Positions 42,552-51,507 of a stretch of DNA of 64,000 nucleotides are shown piece after piece (the first letter of the stretch is position 1; each line of letters begins with the position of its first letter). Source of the DNA: UBA6522 sp965262365 (GTDB lineage: Bacteria; Pseudomonadota; Gammaproteobacteria; Steroidobacterales; Rariloculaceae). Made by a program: the position numbers and the translations under genes. Below the pieces are notes generated by a model. That model was given only the letters and a program-made list of their open reading frames with translations, was not told where the DNA came from and did not search any database. The stretch lies in assembly GCA_965262365.1 (NCBI GenBank), contig OZ253541.1, positions 2,976,001 through 3,040,000 of the forward strand. The letters are read 5' to 3'.

Positions 42552-42953
42552 ATGAACAAGTTTTATCCTGCGCTTGTGCACACCGTCGCAGCGCTGCTGC
42601 TTCCGGCGTCGCCATTGCAAGCTCATCATTCGGTCAATGGCCAGTTCGATGCCGAAGGCAGGTTGACAGTAACGGGTACAGTCAACCGCGTCGACTGGGT
42701 CAACCCGCACGTCTACGTCTATCTGGACGTCACCAGTGAGGACGGCAGCGTGACGACATGGGGCCTTGAGACCGGGCCGACCGCCAGATTGCGTCAAGGC
42801 GGGCTAACCCAGCAAGACCTCGCCGGAAGACCCGGTGAGCAGATCACGGCGGTTGGCATGCCCGCGCGCCAGGAAGGCAACAACAGCATGTGGCTGATCA
42901 AGATCAGCTACGAGGACGGCAAGTACTACGTCCTCTACGGTAGTGCTCTTTAG
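42552..42953 (+). CDS. DUF6152-like secreted protein
   Basis: A 133-residue exported protein with a signal peptide (HTVAALLLPASPLQA) and mature N-terminus HHSVNGQFD. The remainder (VTGTVNRVDWVNPHVYVYLD, TWGLETGPTARLRQGGL, GEQITAVGMPAR) follows the DUF6152 pattern seen in many environmental gammaproteobacteria. The His-His start could bind metal (speculative). ATG 42552 has AAGGA 8 bases upstream. The next gene, 33 bases on, encodes the partner domain found fused to this one at 51508-52551. Confidence 0.75.
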   Translation: MNKFYPALVHTVAALLLPASPLQAHHSVNGQFDAEGRLTVTGTVNRVDWVNPHVYVYLDVTSEDGSVTTWGLETGPTARLRQGGLTQQDLAGRPGEQITAVGMPARQEGNNSMWLIKISYEDGKYYVLYGSAL

Positions 42954-42986
42954 TTTTCGAAGATTTGACGAATTTTGGGGGTGACC

Positions 42987-43778
42987 ATGAACAGACTGCA
43001 ACACCTGATATTCTCGCTGACGACGCTCCTGGCCATGTTGGCTGTGTCGTCGACCGCCGGCGCCGCCGATGGCGACAATACGATGCCGCGCCTGCAGAAC
43101 GGGCGAGTCGATCTTTCCGGTACCTGGGGGCCGGTTCCGGGCGCCGACTCCGTCGCACAAGATCTCGGAGACGGCGGTGTCTGCATCTACGGCTGCGGGC
43201 AACCAAGGGACAGGGCTACTCCCGACCGGCCCGTATACAAACCCGAATTCCAGGCGACCGTCGCCGACCTGGAAGCCCGCCAGGTCGACGAAGATCCGAG
43301 TCTGACTTGCCTTCCGCCCGGAGTTCCGCGAATCGGGCCGCCGGACAAGATCATGCAGAACGAGAACGAGGTCGTCTTTCTCTACGATGATCTCAACGGG
43401 TCATTCTGGCGGATCGTCCCTGTGAATGGGGCTACGCGCCGCGATATCCAGCCTACCTATCTGGGCGACCCGATCGGCTGGTGGGAAGACGATACCCTGG
43501 TCGTCGAGACAGTAGGTTTCAATGCCCGCACATGGTTAACGGACGACGGTTCCTTCCACACTGAGAACCTGCGCGTGATCGAGCGCCTGACCCGTGACGG
43601 TGACACACTGCACTATCAGGCGATCGCTCACGATCCGGAGATTCTGGCGCAGCCATGGGAGACGAGGCCCAGGGAGCTGGTCCTGAGCGACTGGGAACTC
43701 GAGGAACCGGCGCCGTGCGTCGAGAAATCGCTCGACTCCATGGTCGATCGATCGGTTCACCACGACAACGTCCGCTGA
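42987..43778 (+). CDS. Secreted protein of unknown function, partner of DUF6152
   Basis: A 263-residue exported protein with signal peptide (LIFSLTTLLAMLAVSSTAGA). Its middle, SFWRIVPVNGATRRDIQPTY then GWWEDDTLVVETVGFNARTW, and the following ENLRVIERLTRDGDTLHYQA, recur in the C-terminal half of the product of 51508-52551. No catalytic motif is recognised. It probably forms an operon with the preceding gene. Function unknown; such proteins are abundant in lineages degrading complex organics, but this is association only. Confidence 0.7.
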   Translation: MNRLQHLIFSLTTLLAMLAVSSTAGAADGDNTMPRLQNGRVDLSGTWGPVPGADSVAQDLGDGGVCIYGCGQPRDRATPDRPVYKPEFQATVADLEARQVDEDPSLTCLPPGVPRIGPPDKIMQNENEVVFLYDDLNGSFWRIVPVNGATRRDIQPTYLGDPIGWWEDDTLVVETVGFNARTWLTDDGSFHTENLRVIERLTRDGDTLHYQAIAHDPEILAQPWETRPRELVLSDWELEEPAPCVEKSLDSMVDRSVHHDNVR

Positions 43779-43860
43779 CGGCCGGCCGGCACCAGCCGCG
43801 CATTCGCATCGAGTTTTGTTCGGCGCGGCTCGGCCCAGAACGACACAGGTGAATTGCACC

Positions 43861-44727
43861 ATGGCAAACAGCATGACCGGCTTCGCCAGTTCCCAGGCCC
43901 TGGCTTCGCCGTTTCGGCTGGTATGGGAATTGCGCAGCGTCAATCACCGGTTCCTGGAAATCGCCGTCAGACTGCCCGGCGACTTGCGCTCGCTGGAGCC
44001 TGCCTGCCGCGCACGGGTCGATGGCGCGCTCACTCGCGGGAAAGTCGATTGCACCCTGACCGTCAGCCGGGACCCGGATTCCGGTGACAGCGCCGAACTA
44101 CAGGAGGACCTGATTCTCGGTTTGTCGTCATTGCAAACGCGCGTGCGCCGTCACTTTCCCGAAGCCCGCTCGCTGACGGTGGGTGAGTTGCTGCGGTGGC
44201 CGGGCGCGGTAGAGGAACGCAGTTACGATTCCGCGGATCTGGAATCCGCGATCGACGAGACCCTGGGCAGGGCGCTTGCGTCGCTGGTCGAGGCACGACA
44301 GCGGGAGGGTCAGCGCCTTGCGGAACTGCTCCTGGAGCGCTGTCGCGGCGTGACCGCGATCATCTCCGACATACGCCCGCGAATCGGGCAGGCCGAGAAG
44401 CGCTATCGAGACAGGCTGATGCAGCGGCTCGAACGGTTTGCCGTGGACGCCGATCCGCAGCGTCTCGAACAGGAGATGGTGCAATTGGCGCAGCGGCTGG
44501 ATATTGCCGAGGAAATCGATCGGCTCGGCAGTCATATCAGCGAGATGGAGTCGGTCTTGTCGGGCGATCAGCCCATGGGCAGGCGGCTGGATTTTCTCCT
44601 TCAGGAACTCAACCGCGAGGCCAATACCATCGCGTCCAAGTCCCAGGACAGCGATATGACCCGCAATGCCGTGGAACTCAAGGTCCTGATCGAGCAGATG
44701 CGGGAGCAGGTGCAAAACCTGGAATGA
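43861..44727 (+). CDS. yicC: YicC family endoribonuclease
   Basis: A 288-residue protein starting MANSMTGFASSQ with AGGTGA 8 bases upstream. It has the N-terminal SVNHRFLEIAVRLPGDLRSL block and the C-terminal AEEIDRLGSHISEMESVL, LDFLLQELNREANTIASKSQ blocks of YicC (stress-induced protein). In E. coli YicC acts as an endoribonuclease affecting small RNA stability. It is followed by gmk after 4 bases. Confidence 0.95.
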   Translation: MANSMTGFASSQALASPFRLVWELRSVNHRFLEIAVRLPGDLRSLEPACRARVDGALTRGKVDCTLTVSRDPDSGDSAELQEDLILGLSSLQTRVRRHFPEARSLTVGELLRWPGAVEERSYDSADLESAIDETLGRALASLVEARQREGQRLAELLLERCRGVTAIISDIRPRIGQAEKRYRDRLMQRLERFAVDADPQRLEQEMVQLAQRLDIAEEIDRLGSHISEMESVLSGDQPMGRRLDFLLQELNREANTIASKSQDSDMTRNAVELKVLIEQMREQVQNLE

Positions 44728-44731
44728 GCGC

Positions 44732-45361
44732 ATGACGGGGACGCAAACCGGTGGCCTGATCGTCATCACGGCGCCCTCGGGCGCCGGCAAGACCACGCTG
44801 GTGCACGCGGTTCGCCGTGTTCGGCCTGACCTGGAATTCTCCGTTTCCTACACCACCCGGCCGGCGCGCCCCCGGGAAGTCGACAGAAAGGACTATTGCT
44901 TCGTCAGCCAGGAGCAATTCCAGGCCATGCTGCGCGACGATGATTTTCTGGAGTGGGCCGAAGTATTCGGCAACCGGTACGGTACCAGCCGAACCGCGGT
45001 TGACGCGCTGCGCGCCGCGGGCAAGACGGTGCTGCTGGAAATCGACTGGCAGGGCGCCGAACAGATTCGAGGCAGGGAACCGAGTGCTCGGAGCGTGTTC
45101 ATCCTGCCCCCCGATCGCGGGGAACTGGAGAAGCGATTGCGGGGGCGCGGCACCGATTCGAAGGAAAACATCGGCCGGCGCCTGCGCGAGGCAGTGACGG
45201 ACATGGCGCAATGGGAGAAGTTCGACTATGTACTCGTCAACGATGACCTGACCGCCGCGGTGGCGGGATTCCAGGCCATCCTTGACGGCCGTGGCGACGA
45301 TTACCGGACGGACTCGCCGGCGGTGCGGCGCAGGGCGGCGCGAATTGCGGGTGACTGCTGA
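44732..45361 (+). CDS. gmk: Guanylate kinase
   Basis: A 209-residue enzyme phosphorylating GMP to GDP. The P-loop APSGAGKTTLVHAV, GMP-binding SYTTRPARPREVDRKDY, and FLEWAEVFGNRYGTS, then LEIDWQGAEQIR are all conserved. It sits in the gmk-rpoZ-spoT order common to gammaproteobacteria and links GTP supply with the ppGpp genes downstream. Confidence 0.97.
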   Translation: MTGTQTGGLIVITAPSGAGKTTLVHAVRRVRPDLEFSVSYTTRPARPREVDRKDYCFVSQEQFQAMLRDDDFLEWAEVFGNRYGTSRTAVDALRAAGKTVLLEIDWQGAEQIRGREPSARSVFILPPDRGELEKRLRGRGTDSKENIGRRLREAVTDMAQWEKFDYVLVNDDLTAAVAGFQAILDGRGDDYRTDSPAVRRRAARIAGDC

Positions 45362-45469
45362 TCACGACTCTTTTTGACGGAGTCCGCGGATGCGGTAGCC
45401 GCTATGGGGCCGTTGCAGTAAACTGATCGCAATGTTTGGAAGTGGATTTGCTCCCTGGAGGAAAGTGCC

Positions 45470-45769
45470 GTGGCACGGATCACCGTAGAGGACTGCACGG
45501 ATAACGTACCGAACCTGTTCCAGTTGGTGCTGGTGGCCGCCAAGCGTGCGCGGCAACTGGCCAACGGCGCCGAACCACTGGTGCCCTGGGAGAACGACAA
45601 GCCCACGGTGGTCGCATTGCGCGAGATCGCCGAAGGTTACATTACCGAGTCCATTCTGGAGGAGCGTGATCGTACATCGGATGAATTGTCCGATGGGGAG
45701 CAGGCCCCGTCCACGCTGCCCGGGGACTTGTTCCTTCCCGGACCCTTCTTCACGGCGTCTGGCGAATGA
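45470..45769 (+). CDS. rpoZ: RNA polymerase omega subunit
   Basis: The 99-residue protein starts at GTG 45470 (GGAGGAAAGTGCC upstream) with MARITVEDCTDNVPNLFQLV, then AAKRARQLANGAEP and NDKPTVVALREIAEGYI, the complete omega signature. Omega stabilises the beta-prime subunit and forms part of a ppGpp site on RNA polymerase. It is directly before spoT. Confidence 0.97.
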   Translation: MARITVEDCTDNVPNLFQLVLVAAKRARQLANGAEPLVPWENDKPTVVALREIAEGYITESILEERDRTSDELSDGEQAPSTLPGDLFLPGPFFTASGE

Positions 45770-45802
45770 CGTCATCCACCGGCGCGAGGACCGGGAGCTC
45801 GC

Positions 45803-47959
45803 ATGGACTATTCGGCCGCCATCAGAGAACGTCTACCGTCAATGTGGCGGGCGGACGGGCTCGGCGAACTCATGGGGAAGCTCGAGAGCTATCTCCCTGA
45901 ATCCGAACTGCCCGGAATACTCGACGCCTATGAAGCCGCCACCGCGGCTCACGACGGACAGCAGCGGCTCAGCGGCGACGACTACATCACGCACCCGATA
46001 GCCGTCGCGCGCATCCTCGCGGACCTGCACCTTGATCCCGGCACGATCAAGGCGGCGCTGTTGCACGATGTTCTCGAAGATACGCCCTGCACTCTGGACG
46101 ACATCGACGGGCGATTCGGGGAAGACGTCGCGTTGCTGGTGGACGGCGTCAGCAAGCTGGACAAGCTGCGCTTCGACAGCGCCGCCGAAGCCCAGGCCGA
46201 GTCCTTCCGCAAGATGCTCCTGGCCATGGTGAAGGATCTGAGGGTCATCCTGGTCAAGCTCGCCGACCGGACCCACAACCTGCGCACCATCGACCACCTG
46301 CCTTCGCGAAAGCAACGCCGAATCGCCAAGGAGACGTTGGAAATCTACGCTCCGATCGCCAACCGCCTGGGCATGTACAGCCTGAAGGTGGAACTGGAAG
46401 ATCTGGGATTCAAGGCTTTCACACCGTTTCGCTATCGGGTACTGGATCGCGCGCTTCGCCGGTCCAGAGGCAGCCAGCGGCAATTCCTGCGCAAGATCGT
46501 CGCCAATCTGACCAAGCGAATTATCGCGCGCGGCCTGGAAGCGCGCCTGGTCGCCCGGGAAAAGCGGCTTTACAGCATCTACTCCAAGATGCGCCGCAAG
46601 CACATCCCCCTTTCCGAAATCGTTGACGTATTCGGCGTGCGAATCGTCGTCGCCGACATCGATACCTGCTATCGAACCCTGGGAGTTGTCCACGAGCTCT
46701 ACAAACCCATGCCGGGCCGCTTCAAGGACTACATTTCAATCCCCCGGGTCAATGGCTACCAATCCCTGCACACGACGCTGTTCGGTCCCAAGAGCATGCC
46801 GCTGGAGGTCCAGATACGGACCGAAGAGATGGACAAGGTGGCCGAACGCGGCATCGCCGCGCATTGGCAGTACAAGGCCGTGGACAAACTGACGCACGGG
46901 GCCGAGGCCAGGGCCCGGGATTGGCTGCAAAACCTGATGGAGATGCAACAAGCCGCCAATTCCGAGGAGTTTCTCGATACCGTCAAGGCGGACCTGTTCC
47001 CCGACAAGGTCTACGTGTTCACACCCAAGGGCGACATCATGCGCCTTCCCCGGGGCGCGACCGCCGTGGATTTCGCCTATGCCGTGCATACCGACATCGG
47101 CAATCGCTGTATCGCCGCAAAGATTGCCCGGCGCGAAGTCCCGCTGAATACCACGCTCGGCAATGGGGACACCGTGGAGATCATCACGGCCCGTTCGGCG
47201 CGCCCCAGCCCCAACTGGGTCAATTTCGTCTCCACGGGCAAGGCCCGCAATGCCATACGGGCCTATCTGAAGAACCTGAAGCGGGATGAAGCGCGCGAAC
47301 TGGGCAAACAGCTCCTGAGCCAGGCGCTCAGACCCTACTCGCTGAACCTTCGCAGGTTGCGAAAGGTTCAGAGGGGGCGCCTGCTCGGGGAACTGGGTAT
47401 ATCGGCGATGGACGAAGTCTACGAGCAGCTTGGGCTCGGTGAACGTCTGGCGCCGGTGGTGGCCGGCATGCTTGCCCAGCAACTGGGCGAGGAAGACGAC
47501 GCCGAAGTACAGCGCAAACCGCTCGAAATCGCCGGTACGGAAGGGCTGCTGGTGACCTACGCGGGCTGCTGTCGCCCGATACCGGGCGACGGCGTCATCG
47601 GCTTCATGTCCAGCGGGCGAGGCGTGATCATCCATCGCGACAATTGCCACAATGTCGCGGCCTTTCGCAAGCAACCGACAAAGTGGATTCCGGTGGACTG
47701 GCGCCAGGGGATTTCGGGAGAGTTCCAATCGGAGATTCGGGTGCGGACCCTGAATCGGGTTGGCCTGCTCGCCGAGGTAGCCGGCCGCATTTCCGCCACG
47801 TTCAGCAATATTCATCACGTCAACGTCGAAACCGTCGACGATGAGTCGACGACCCTGCTGTTCAGGCTCAACGTGCGCGACCGCCGTCACCTGGCTCAGG
47901 TCATGCGCAGCATTCGCACCAATCCGGGCGTGATACGCGTCGCCCGAACTCCAGCGTAG
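45803..47959 (+). CDS. spoT: Bifunctional (p)ppGpp synthetase/hydrolase
   Basis: A 718-residue long RSH protein. The hydrolase domain has HD at 88-89 and ED at 92-93 (LLHDVLEDT). The synthetase domain holds FKDYISIPRVNGYQSLHTTL and VQIRTEEMDKVAERGIAAHW. TGS (YVFTPKGDIMRLPRGATAVD), the helical/zinc-finger-like region (YAGCCRPIPGDGVIGF) and a C-terminal ACT domain follow. All catalytic motifs look present, so both making and degrading the alarmone is expected. Confidence 0.97.
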   Translation: MDYSAAIRERLPSMWRADGLGELMGKLESYLPESELPGILDAYEAATAAHDGQQRLSGDDYITHPIAVARILADLHLDPGTIKAALLHDVLEDTPCTLDDIDGRFGEDVALLVDGVSKLDKLRFDSAAEAQAESFRKMLLAMVKDLRVILVKLADRTHNLRTIDHLPSRKQRRIAKETLEIYAPIANRLGMYSLKVELEDLGFKAFTPFRYRVLDRALRRSRGSQRQFLRKIVANLTKRIIARGLEARLVAREKRLYSIYSKMRRKHIPLSEIVDVFGVRIVVADIDTCYRTLGVVHELYKPMPGRFKDYISIPRVNGYQSLHTTLFGPKSMPLEVQIRTEEMDKVAERGIAAHWQYKAVDKLTHGAEARARDWLQNLMEMQQAANSEEFLDTVKADLFPDKVYVFTPKGDIMRLPRGATAVDFAYAVHTDIGNRCIAAKIARREVPLNTTLGNGDTVEIITARSARPSPNWVNFVSTGKARNAIRAYLKNLKRDEARELGKQLLSQALRPYSLNLRRLRKVQRGRLLGELGISAMDEVYEQLGLGERLAPVVAGMLAQQLGEEDDAEVQRKPLEIAGTEGLLVTYAGCCRPIPGDGVIGFMSSGRGVIIHRDNCHNVAAFRKQPTKWIPVDWRQGISGEFQSEIRVRTLNRVGLLAEVAGRISATFSNIHHVNVETVDDESTTLLFRLNVRDRRHLAQVMRSIRTNPGVIRVARTPA

Positions 47960-47962
47960 CGG

Positions 47963-48047
47963 CCCGTGGCAATATTGCTCTATCCAACTGATAATGGCGT
48001 ATCAGTTGGATAGAGCAATATAGTCCCCCTGCGTTCGACCGACGATT
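47963..48047. repeat. Intergenic repeat, copy interrupted by palindrome
   Basis: CCCGTGGCAA (47963-47972) and TAGTCCCCCTGCGTTCGACC, GACGATTC (48021-48047) together match the uninterrupted element at 61671-61709 (CCCGTGGCAAGAGTCCCGCA, GGATTCGACCGACGAGTCC). Here the two halves are separated by a 48-bp palindrome. The repeat lies just before the ridA start. Confidence 0.6.
47973..48020. repeat. 48-bp perfect palindrome (21-bp arms, 6-base loop)
   Basis: The arms 47973-47993 and 48000-48020 are perfect inverted repeats (TATTGCTCTATCC... against ...GGATAGAGCAATA) around ATGGCG; one further A-T pair extends them. It lies 13 bases after the spoT stop and could act as a terminator hairpin, but it is AT-richer than its surroundings and cleanly splits a short repeat, which suggests an inserted miniature element. 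Confidence 0.75.
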
Positions 48048-48051
48048 CGCC

Positions 48052-48432
48052 ATGACATTCGAGAGCATTCACACCGATTCCGCTCCAGCGGCAATTGGAA
48101 CCTACAGTCAGGCCGTTCGCGCGGGAGGGGCGGTCTACCTTTCCGGCCAGATCCCCCTGAACCCTGCAACGATGGAATTGGCAGTGGGGGACATCGACGC
48201 CCAGATTTGCCAGGTTTTCGACAATCTTTCGGCGGTGGCGGAGGCGGCCGGCGGCGGGCTCGGCGACATTGTCAAGCTCACCGTCTATCTCACCGATCTG
48301 GGGCATTTCCCTCGGGTCAACGAGATCATGGCGCAATACTTCCGGGAGCCCTACCCCGCTCGCGCCGCCATTGGCGTGGCGGCGCTGCCGAAAGCGGCAG
48401 CGGTTGAAATGGACGCGGTCCTGGTTGTCTGA
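48052..48432 (+). CDS. ridA: RidA family enamine/imine deaminase
   Basis: The 126-residue trimeric protein hydrolyses reactive 2-aminoacrylate-type enamines. It shows SAPAAIGTYSQAVRAGGAVY, LSGQIPLNP, the Arg-containing YPARAAIGVAALPKAAAVEM and a terminal MDAVLVV. The catalytic Arg (in PARAAIGV) is present. Its end overlaps the start of recG by 8 bases. Confidence 0.96.
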   Translation: MTFESIHTDSAPAAIGTYSQAVRAGGAVYLSGQIPLNPATMELAVGDIDAQICQVFDNLSAVAEAAGGGLGDIVKLTVYLTDLGHFPRVNEIMAQYFREPYPARAAIGVAALPKAAAVEMDAVLVV

Positions 48433-50515
48433 CCGCGTCACTTCCCGGGGCTCAGCCCTGGCAAGGCCGGTGGCCACGCTCAGAGGTGTCGGCCCGCGAA
48501 TCGCCGAGCGATTGTCGCGCCTCGGCGTGGAACGGATTGCGGACTTGCTCTGCCTGGTTCCGCTGCGCTACGAGGACCGAACCCAGATCAGGCCCCTGGG
48601 CGGGCTGAGGTCAGGGGAACGGGTCCTGATCGAGGGCGAAGTTGAACTTGCCGAGGTGGCGTACCGGCGTCGCCGCTCCCTCCTGTGTCGAGTCGCGGAC
48701 GGGACCGGAGCACTCACGCTTCGGTTCTTCCACTTCAACAGGGTTCAGCAGCAGCAATTGGAGCGCGGCGCCCGGATACGCTGTTTCGGCGAGGTACGCA
48801 ACGGGCCGACGGGCCTGGAGATGATCCATCCCGAATACCGCGTCATCGGCTCCGAAGCGGAGTCCCCGGATGCTGCCCTGACCCCCATCTATCCGACCAC
48901 CGAAGGGTTGCACCAGCAGCGCCTGCGACGATTCATCCAGCAGGCAATGGCGGTGATGGAGAAGACCGAACCCGACGACTACCTGGGTGATCGGCTTCCC
49001 GAGGACTACCCGGAGTTCGCCGAATCCATCAGGTTGCTTCACGGTCCGCCCCAGGGTACGGACATTGCACCACTGCTGGCAGGGACCCATCCGTGCCAGC
49101 GGCGCCTCGCCCTGGAGGAACTGGTGGCCCAGCGGCTGAGCCTGCAACGGCTCAACCTGGGCCGTCGCCGCGGGCACGCAATCATGCTCAAGGATGGCCG
49201 CGGTCTGATTGCGGTATTCAAGTCCGGGTTGCCGTTCCGGTTCACCGGCGCCCAGCGGGCCGCGCTGAACGAGATTCTGGAGAACCTGTCGACCACGTCA
49301 CCCATGCATCGCCTGCTGCAGGGTGACGTGGGATCGGGAAAGACGGTGGTCGCCGCCGCCGCGTCCGTGGCGGCAGCGTCGACCGGCTATCAGACCGCGG
49401 TGATGGTGCCCACCGAGTTGCTGGCCGAACAGCAGTACACGAGCATTGCCGGCTGGCTGAGCCCTCTGGGGATCCAGGTGAGCTTGCTGACGGGATCCGT
49501 GACCGGTTCCGCGCGTACGCAGACACTTGACGATATCGCCGCGGGCCGGGCACAAGTCATCGTCGGCACGCACGCTCTGTTCCAGCAGGGCGTCCGCTTC
49601 GCGAGGCTTGCGCTGATCATTGTCGACGAGCAACATCGTTTCGGGGTCAACCAACGCCTGGAGCTGAAGCTCAAGGGCCAGAAAGGTCTGCTTTCGCCTC
49701 ACCAGTTGGTGATGACCGCGACACCCATTCCACGAACCCTGACGATGACCGCCTACGCCGACCTGGACTGCTCGATCATCGACGAGTTGCCGCCCGGACG
49801 CCAGCCGGTTACCACGGCCGTCATGCCGCAGAACCGGCGTGCCGAACTGGTGCAGCGCGTTCGCGTACACTGCGGTGGCGGACGCCAGGCCTATTGGGTC
49901 TGCCCGCTGATCGAAGAATCGGAGAATCTCGATTCCCAGGCGGCCACCGAAGTCGGCCGGGAACTGGCCGCGGCCCTTCCGGACCTGAACGTGGGCCTGG
50001 TTCACGGACGGATGTCATCCAGCGACAAGGATCGCGTCATGCGCGACTTCAGTTCGGGACGACTGCAGGTCCTCGTAGCCACCACGGTGGTGGAGGTCGG
50101 CGTGGACGTACCCAATGCGAGCCTGATGGTGATCGAGAACGCCGAGCGTATGGGTCTTTCCCAATTGCACCAGTTGCGAGGGCGGGTGGGCCGCGGCCGG
50201 GAAGCGTCGCACTGCATACTGCTCTACAAACCGCCGCTCACGGACGTGGCCGAAGCGCGTCTGCGCGTGCTCCGCTCCACCACCGACGGCTTTGCCATCG
50301 CGCAGAAGGATCTCGAGTTGAGGGGACCCGGCGAGGTCCTGGGCACGCGCCAGACCGGGCTCATGCAACTCCGGGTCGCGGACATCGTCAGGGACGCCGA
50401 CCTCCTGCCGGAGGTCATCCGCATCTCCGATGAACTGTTGACCCGGCATCCCCAGCGGGTCGATGCGTTGATTGCACGCTGGACCCGCGGCAGCCCCGAG
50501 TATGCGAAGGTATGA
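48425..50515 (+). CDS. recG: ATP-dependent DNA helicase RecG
   Basis: A 696-residue branch-migrating helicase that remodels stalled forks. The wedge/OB domain (LPLRYEDRT-like VPLRYEDRTQIRPLGG) is followed by Walker A GDVGSGKT, the DEQH box IIVDEQHRFGV, MTATPIPRTLTMTAYADLD and GRVGRGREASHCILLY. I infer TTG 48425, which overlaps ridA and gives the standard length; GTG 48470 is possible. No ATG start exists in a suitable place. Confidence 0.95.
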   Translation: MSDRVTSRGSALARPVATLRGVGPRIAERLSRLGVERIADLLCLVPLRYEDRTQIRPLGGLRSGERVLIEGEVELAEVAYRRRRSLLCRVADGTGALTLRFFHFNRVQQQQLERGARIRCFGEVRNGPTGLEMIHPEYRVIGSEAESPDAALTPIYPTTEGLHQQRLRRFIQQAMAVMEKTEPDDYLGDRLPEDYPEFAESIRLLHGPPQGTDIAPLLAGTHPCQRRLALEELVAQRLSLQRLNLGRRRGHAIMLKDGRGLIAVFKSGLPFRFTGAQRAALNEILENLSTTSPMHRLLQGDVGSGKTVVAAAASVAAASTGYQTAVMVPTELLAEQQYTSIAGWLSPLGIQVSLLTGSVTGSARTQTLDDIAAGRAQVIVGTHALFQQGVRFARLALIIVDEQHRFGVNQRLELKLKGQKGLLSPHQLVMTATPIPRTLTMTAYADLDCSIIDELPPGRQPVTTAVMPQNRRAELVQRVRVHCGGGRQAYWVCPLIEESENLDSQAATEVGRELAAALPDLNVGLVHGRMSSSDKDRVMRDFSSGRLQVLVATTVVEVGVDVPNASLMVIENAERMGLSQLHQLRGRVGRGREASHCILLYKPPLTDVAEARLRVLRSTTDGFAIAQKDLELRGPGEVLGTRQTGLMQLRVADIVRDADLLPEVIRISDELLTRHPQRVDALIARWTRGSPEYAKV

Positions 50516-51378
50516 ACGTGCCTGGCCGCCTCGGAGCCTACGCCCGCCTGGTTCGGCTGCATCAGCCGGTGGGCATCTGGCTGTTGCTGTGGCCCACGCT
50601 CTGGGCGCTCTGGATCGCGGGTGACGGGCGCCCCGACCAACGCGTATTCATCGTCTTCGTGCTCGGCACCGTGGTACTGCGGTCGGCAGGATGCATCATC
50701 AACGACTACGCCGACCGCAAGATCGACGCCCACGTCTGGCGGACAAGGGATCGTCCCGTGGCCACTGGTGAGGTCTCGGTCCGGGAAGCCCTGACGCTGT
50801 TCGTCGTGCTGATGCTCGCCGGCCTGGGCCTCGTGCTGACCTTGAACCGGCTCACGGTGATGCTGGCAGTGATCGGCGCCTTCATCACCGTTCTCTATCC
50901 CTTTACCAAGCGCTTCATCTCCTTTCCCCAGTTCGTGCTCGGAATCGCCTTCTCATGGGGTGTGCCCATGGCGTTCGCGGCGCAACTGGAAACGGTGCCG
51001 CCGGTTGGTTGGGCCCTGTTCGCGATGACCATCGCCTGGGGCATCATCTACGACACCGAATACGCCATGGCGGACCGGGTCGACGACCTCAAGATCGGCG
51101 TCAGGTCCGTGGCCATACTGCTCGGCGACATGGACCGGTTATTCGTCGGCGCCATGCAGATCCTGTTTGTCGCCGCGCTGGTTCTGATCGGTCAGAGTAT
51201 CGGCCGAGGGGCCTGGTTCTTCTTCGGCACCGCGGTCGCCGCTCTGGTCTTCCTGTATCAGCAGTACCTCATCCGGGACAGGGATTCCGCGCTCTGCTTC
51301 GCGGCGTTCCGGAACAACGCGGTCTTCGGAGCTTATGTGTTCGCCGCGATCGCGCTGGACTACCACTTCAAGGCCTAG
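50512..51378 (+). CDS. ubiA: 4-hydroxybenzoate octaprenyltransferase
   Basis: A 288-residue integral membrane prenyltransferase for ubiquinone synthesis. Both aspartate motifs are seen: NDYADRKIDAHVWRTRDRPV, and DTEYAMADRVDDLKIGVRS. About eight hydrophobic segments are present. The ATG overlaps the recG stop as ATGA. Its position after recG rather than ubiC is a lineage-specific arrangement. Confidence 0.96.
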   Translation: MNVPGRLGAYARLVRLHQPVGIWLLLWPTLWALWIAGDGRPDQRVFIVFVLGTVVLRSAGCIINDYADRKIDAHVWRTRDRPVATGEVSVREALTLFVVLMLAGLGLVLTLNRLTVMLAVIGAFITVLYPFTKRFISFPQFVLGIAFSWGVPMAFAAQLETVPPVGWALFAMTIAWGIIYDTEYAMADRVDDLKIGVRSVAILLGDMDRLFVGAMQILFVAALVLIGQSIGRGAWFFFGTAVAALVFLYQQYLIRDRDSALCFAAFRNNAVFGAYVFAAIALDYHFKA

Positions 51379-51507
51379 GAGCATGGGGCGGAAGACCGCC
51401 TCGCCGAAGACGGTTGATCAACCGGCGATGCATGCCGGCTGCCAGCCTCCATGCTAATCTTCAGGTAGAGACTGTTACCGAATTCGTATCCAGACAGGGG
51501 AACAGCA

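Noticed and set aside
46736..47890. Long minus-strand frame inside spoT
   Set aside because: Antisense shadow of SpoT's synthetase, TGS and ACT regions.
47973..48020. The palindrome as an ordinary rho-independent terminator of spoT
   Set aside because: It lacks a T-run, has AT-rich arms, and precisely interrupts a repeat seen intact elsewhere; a terminator role remains possible but does not explain the insertion.
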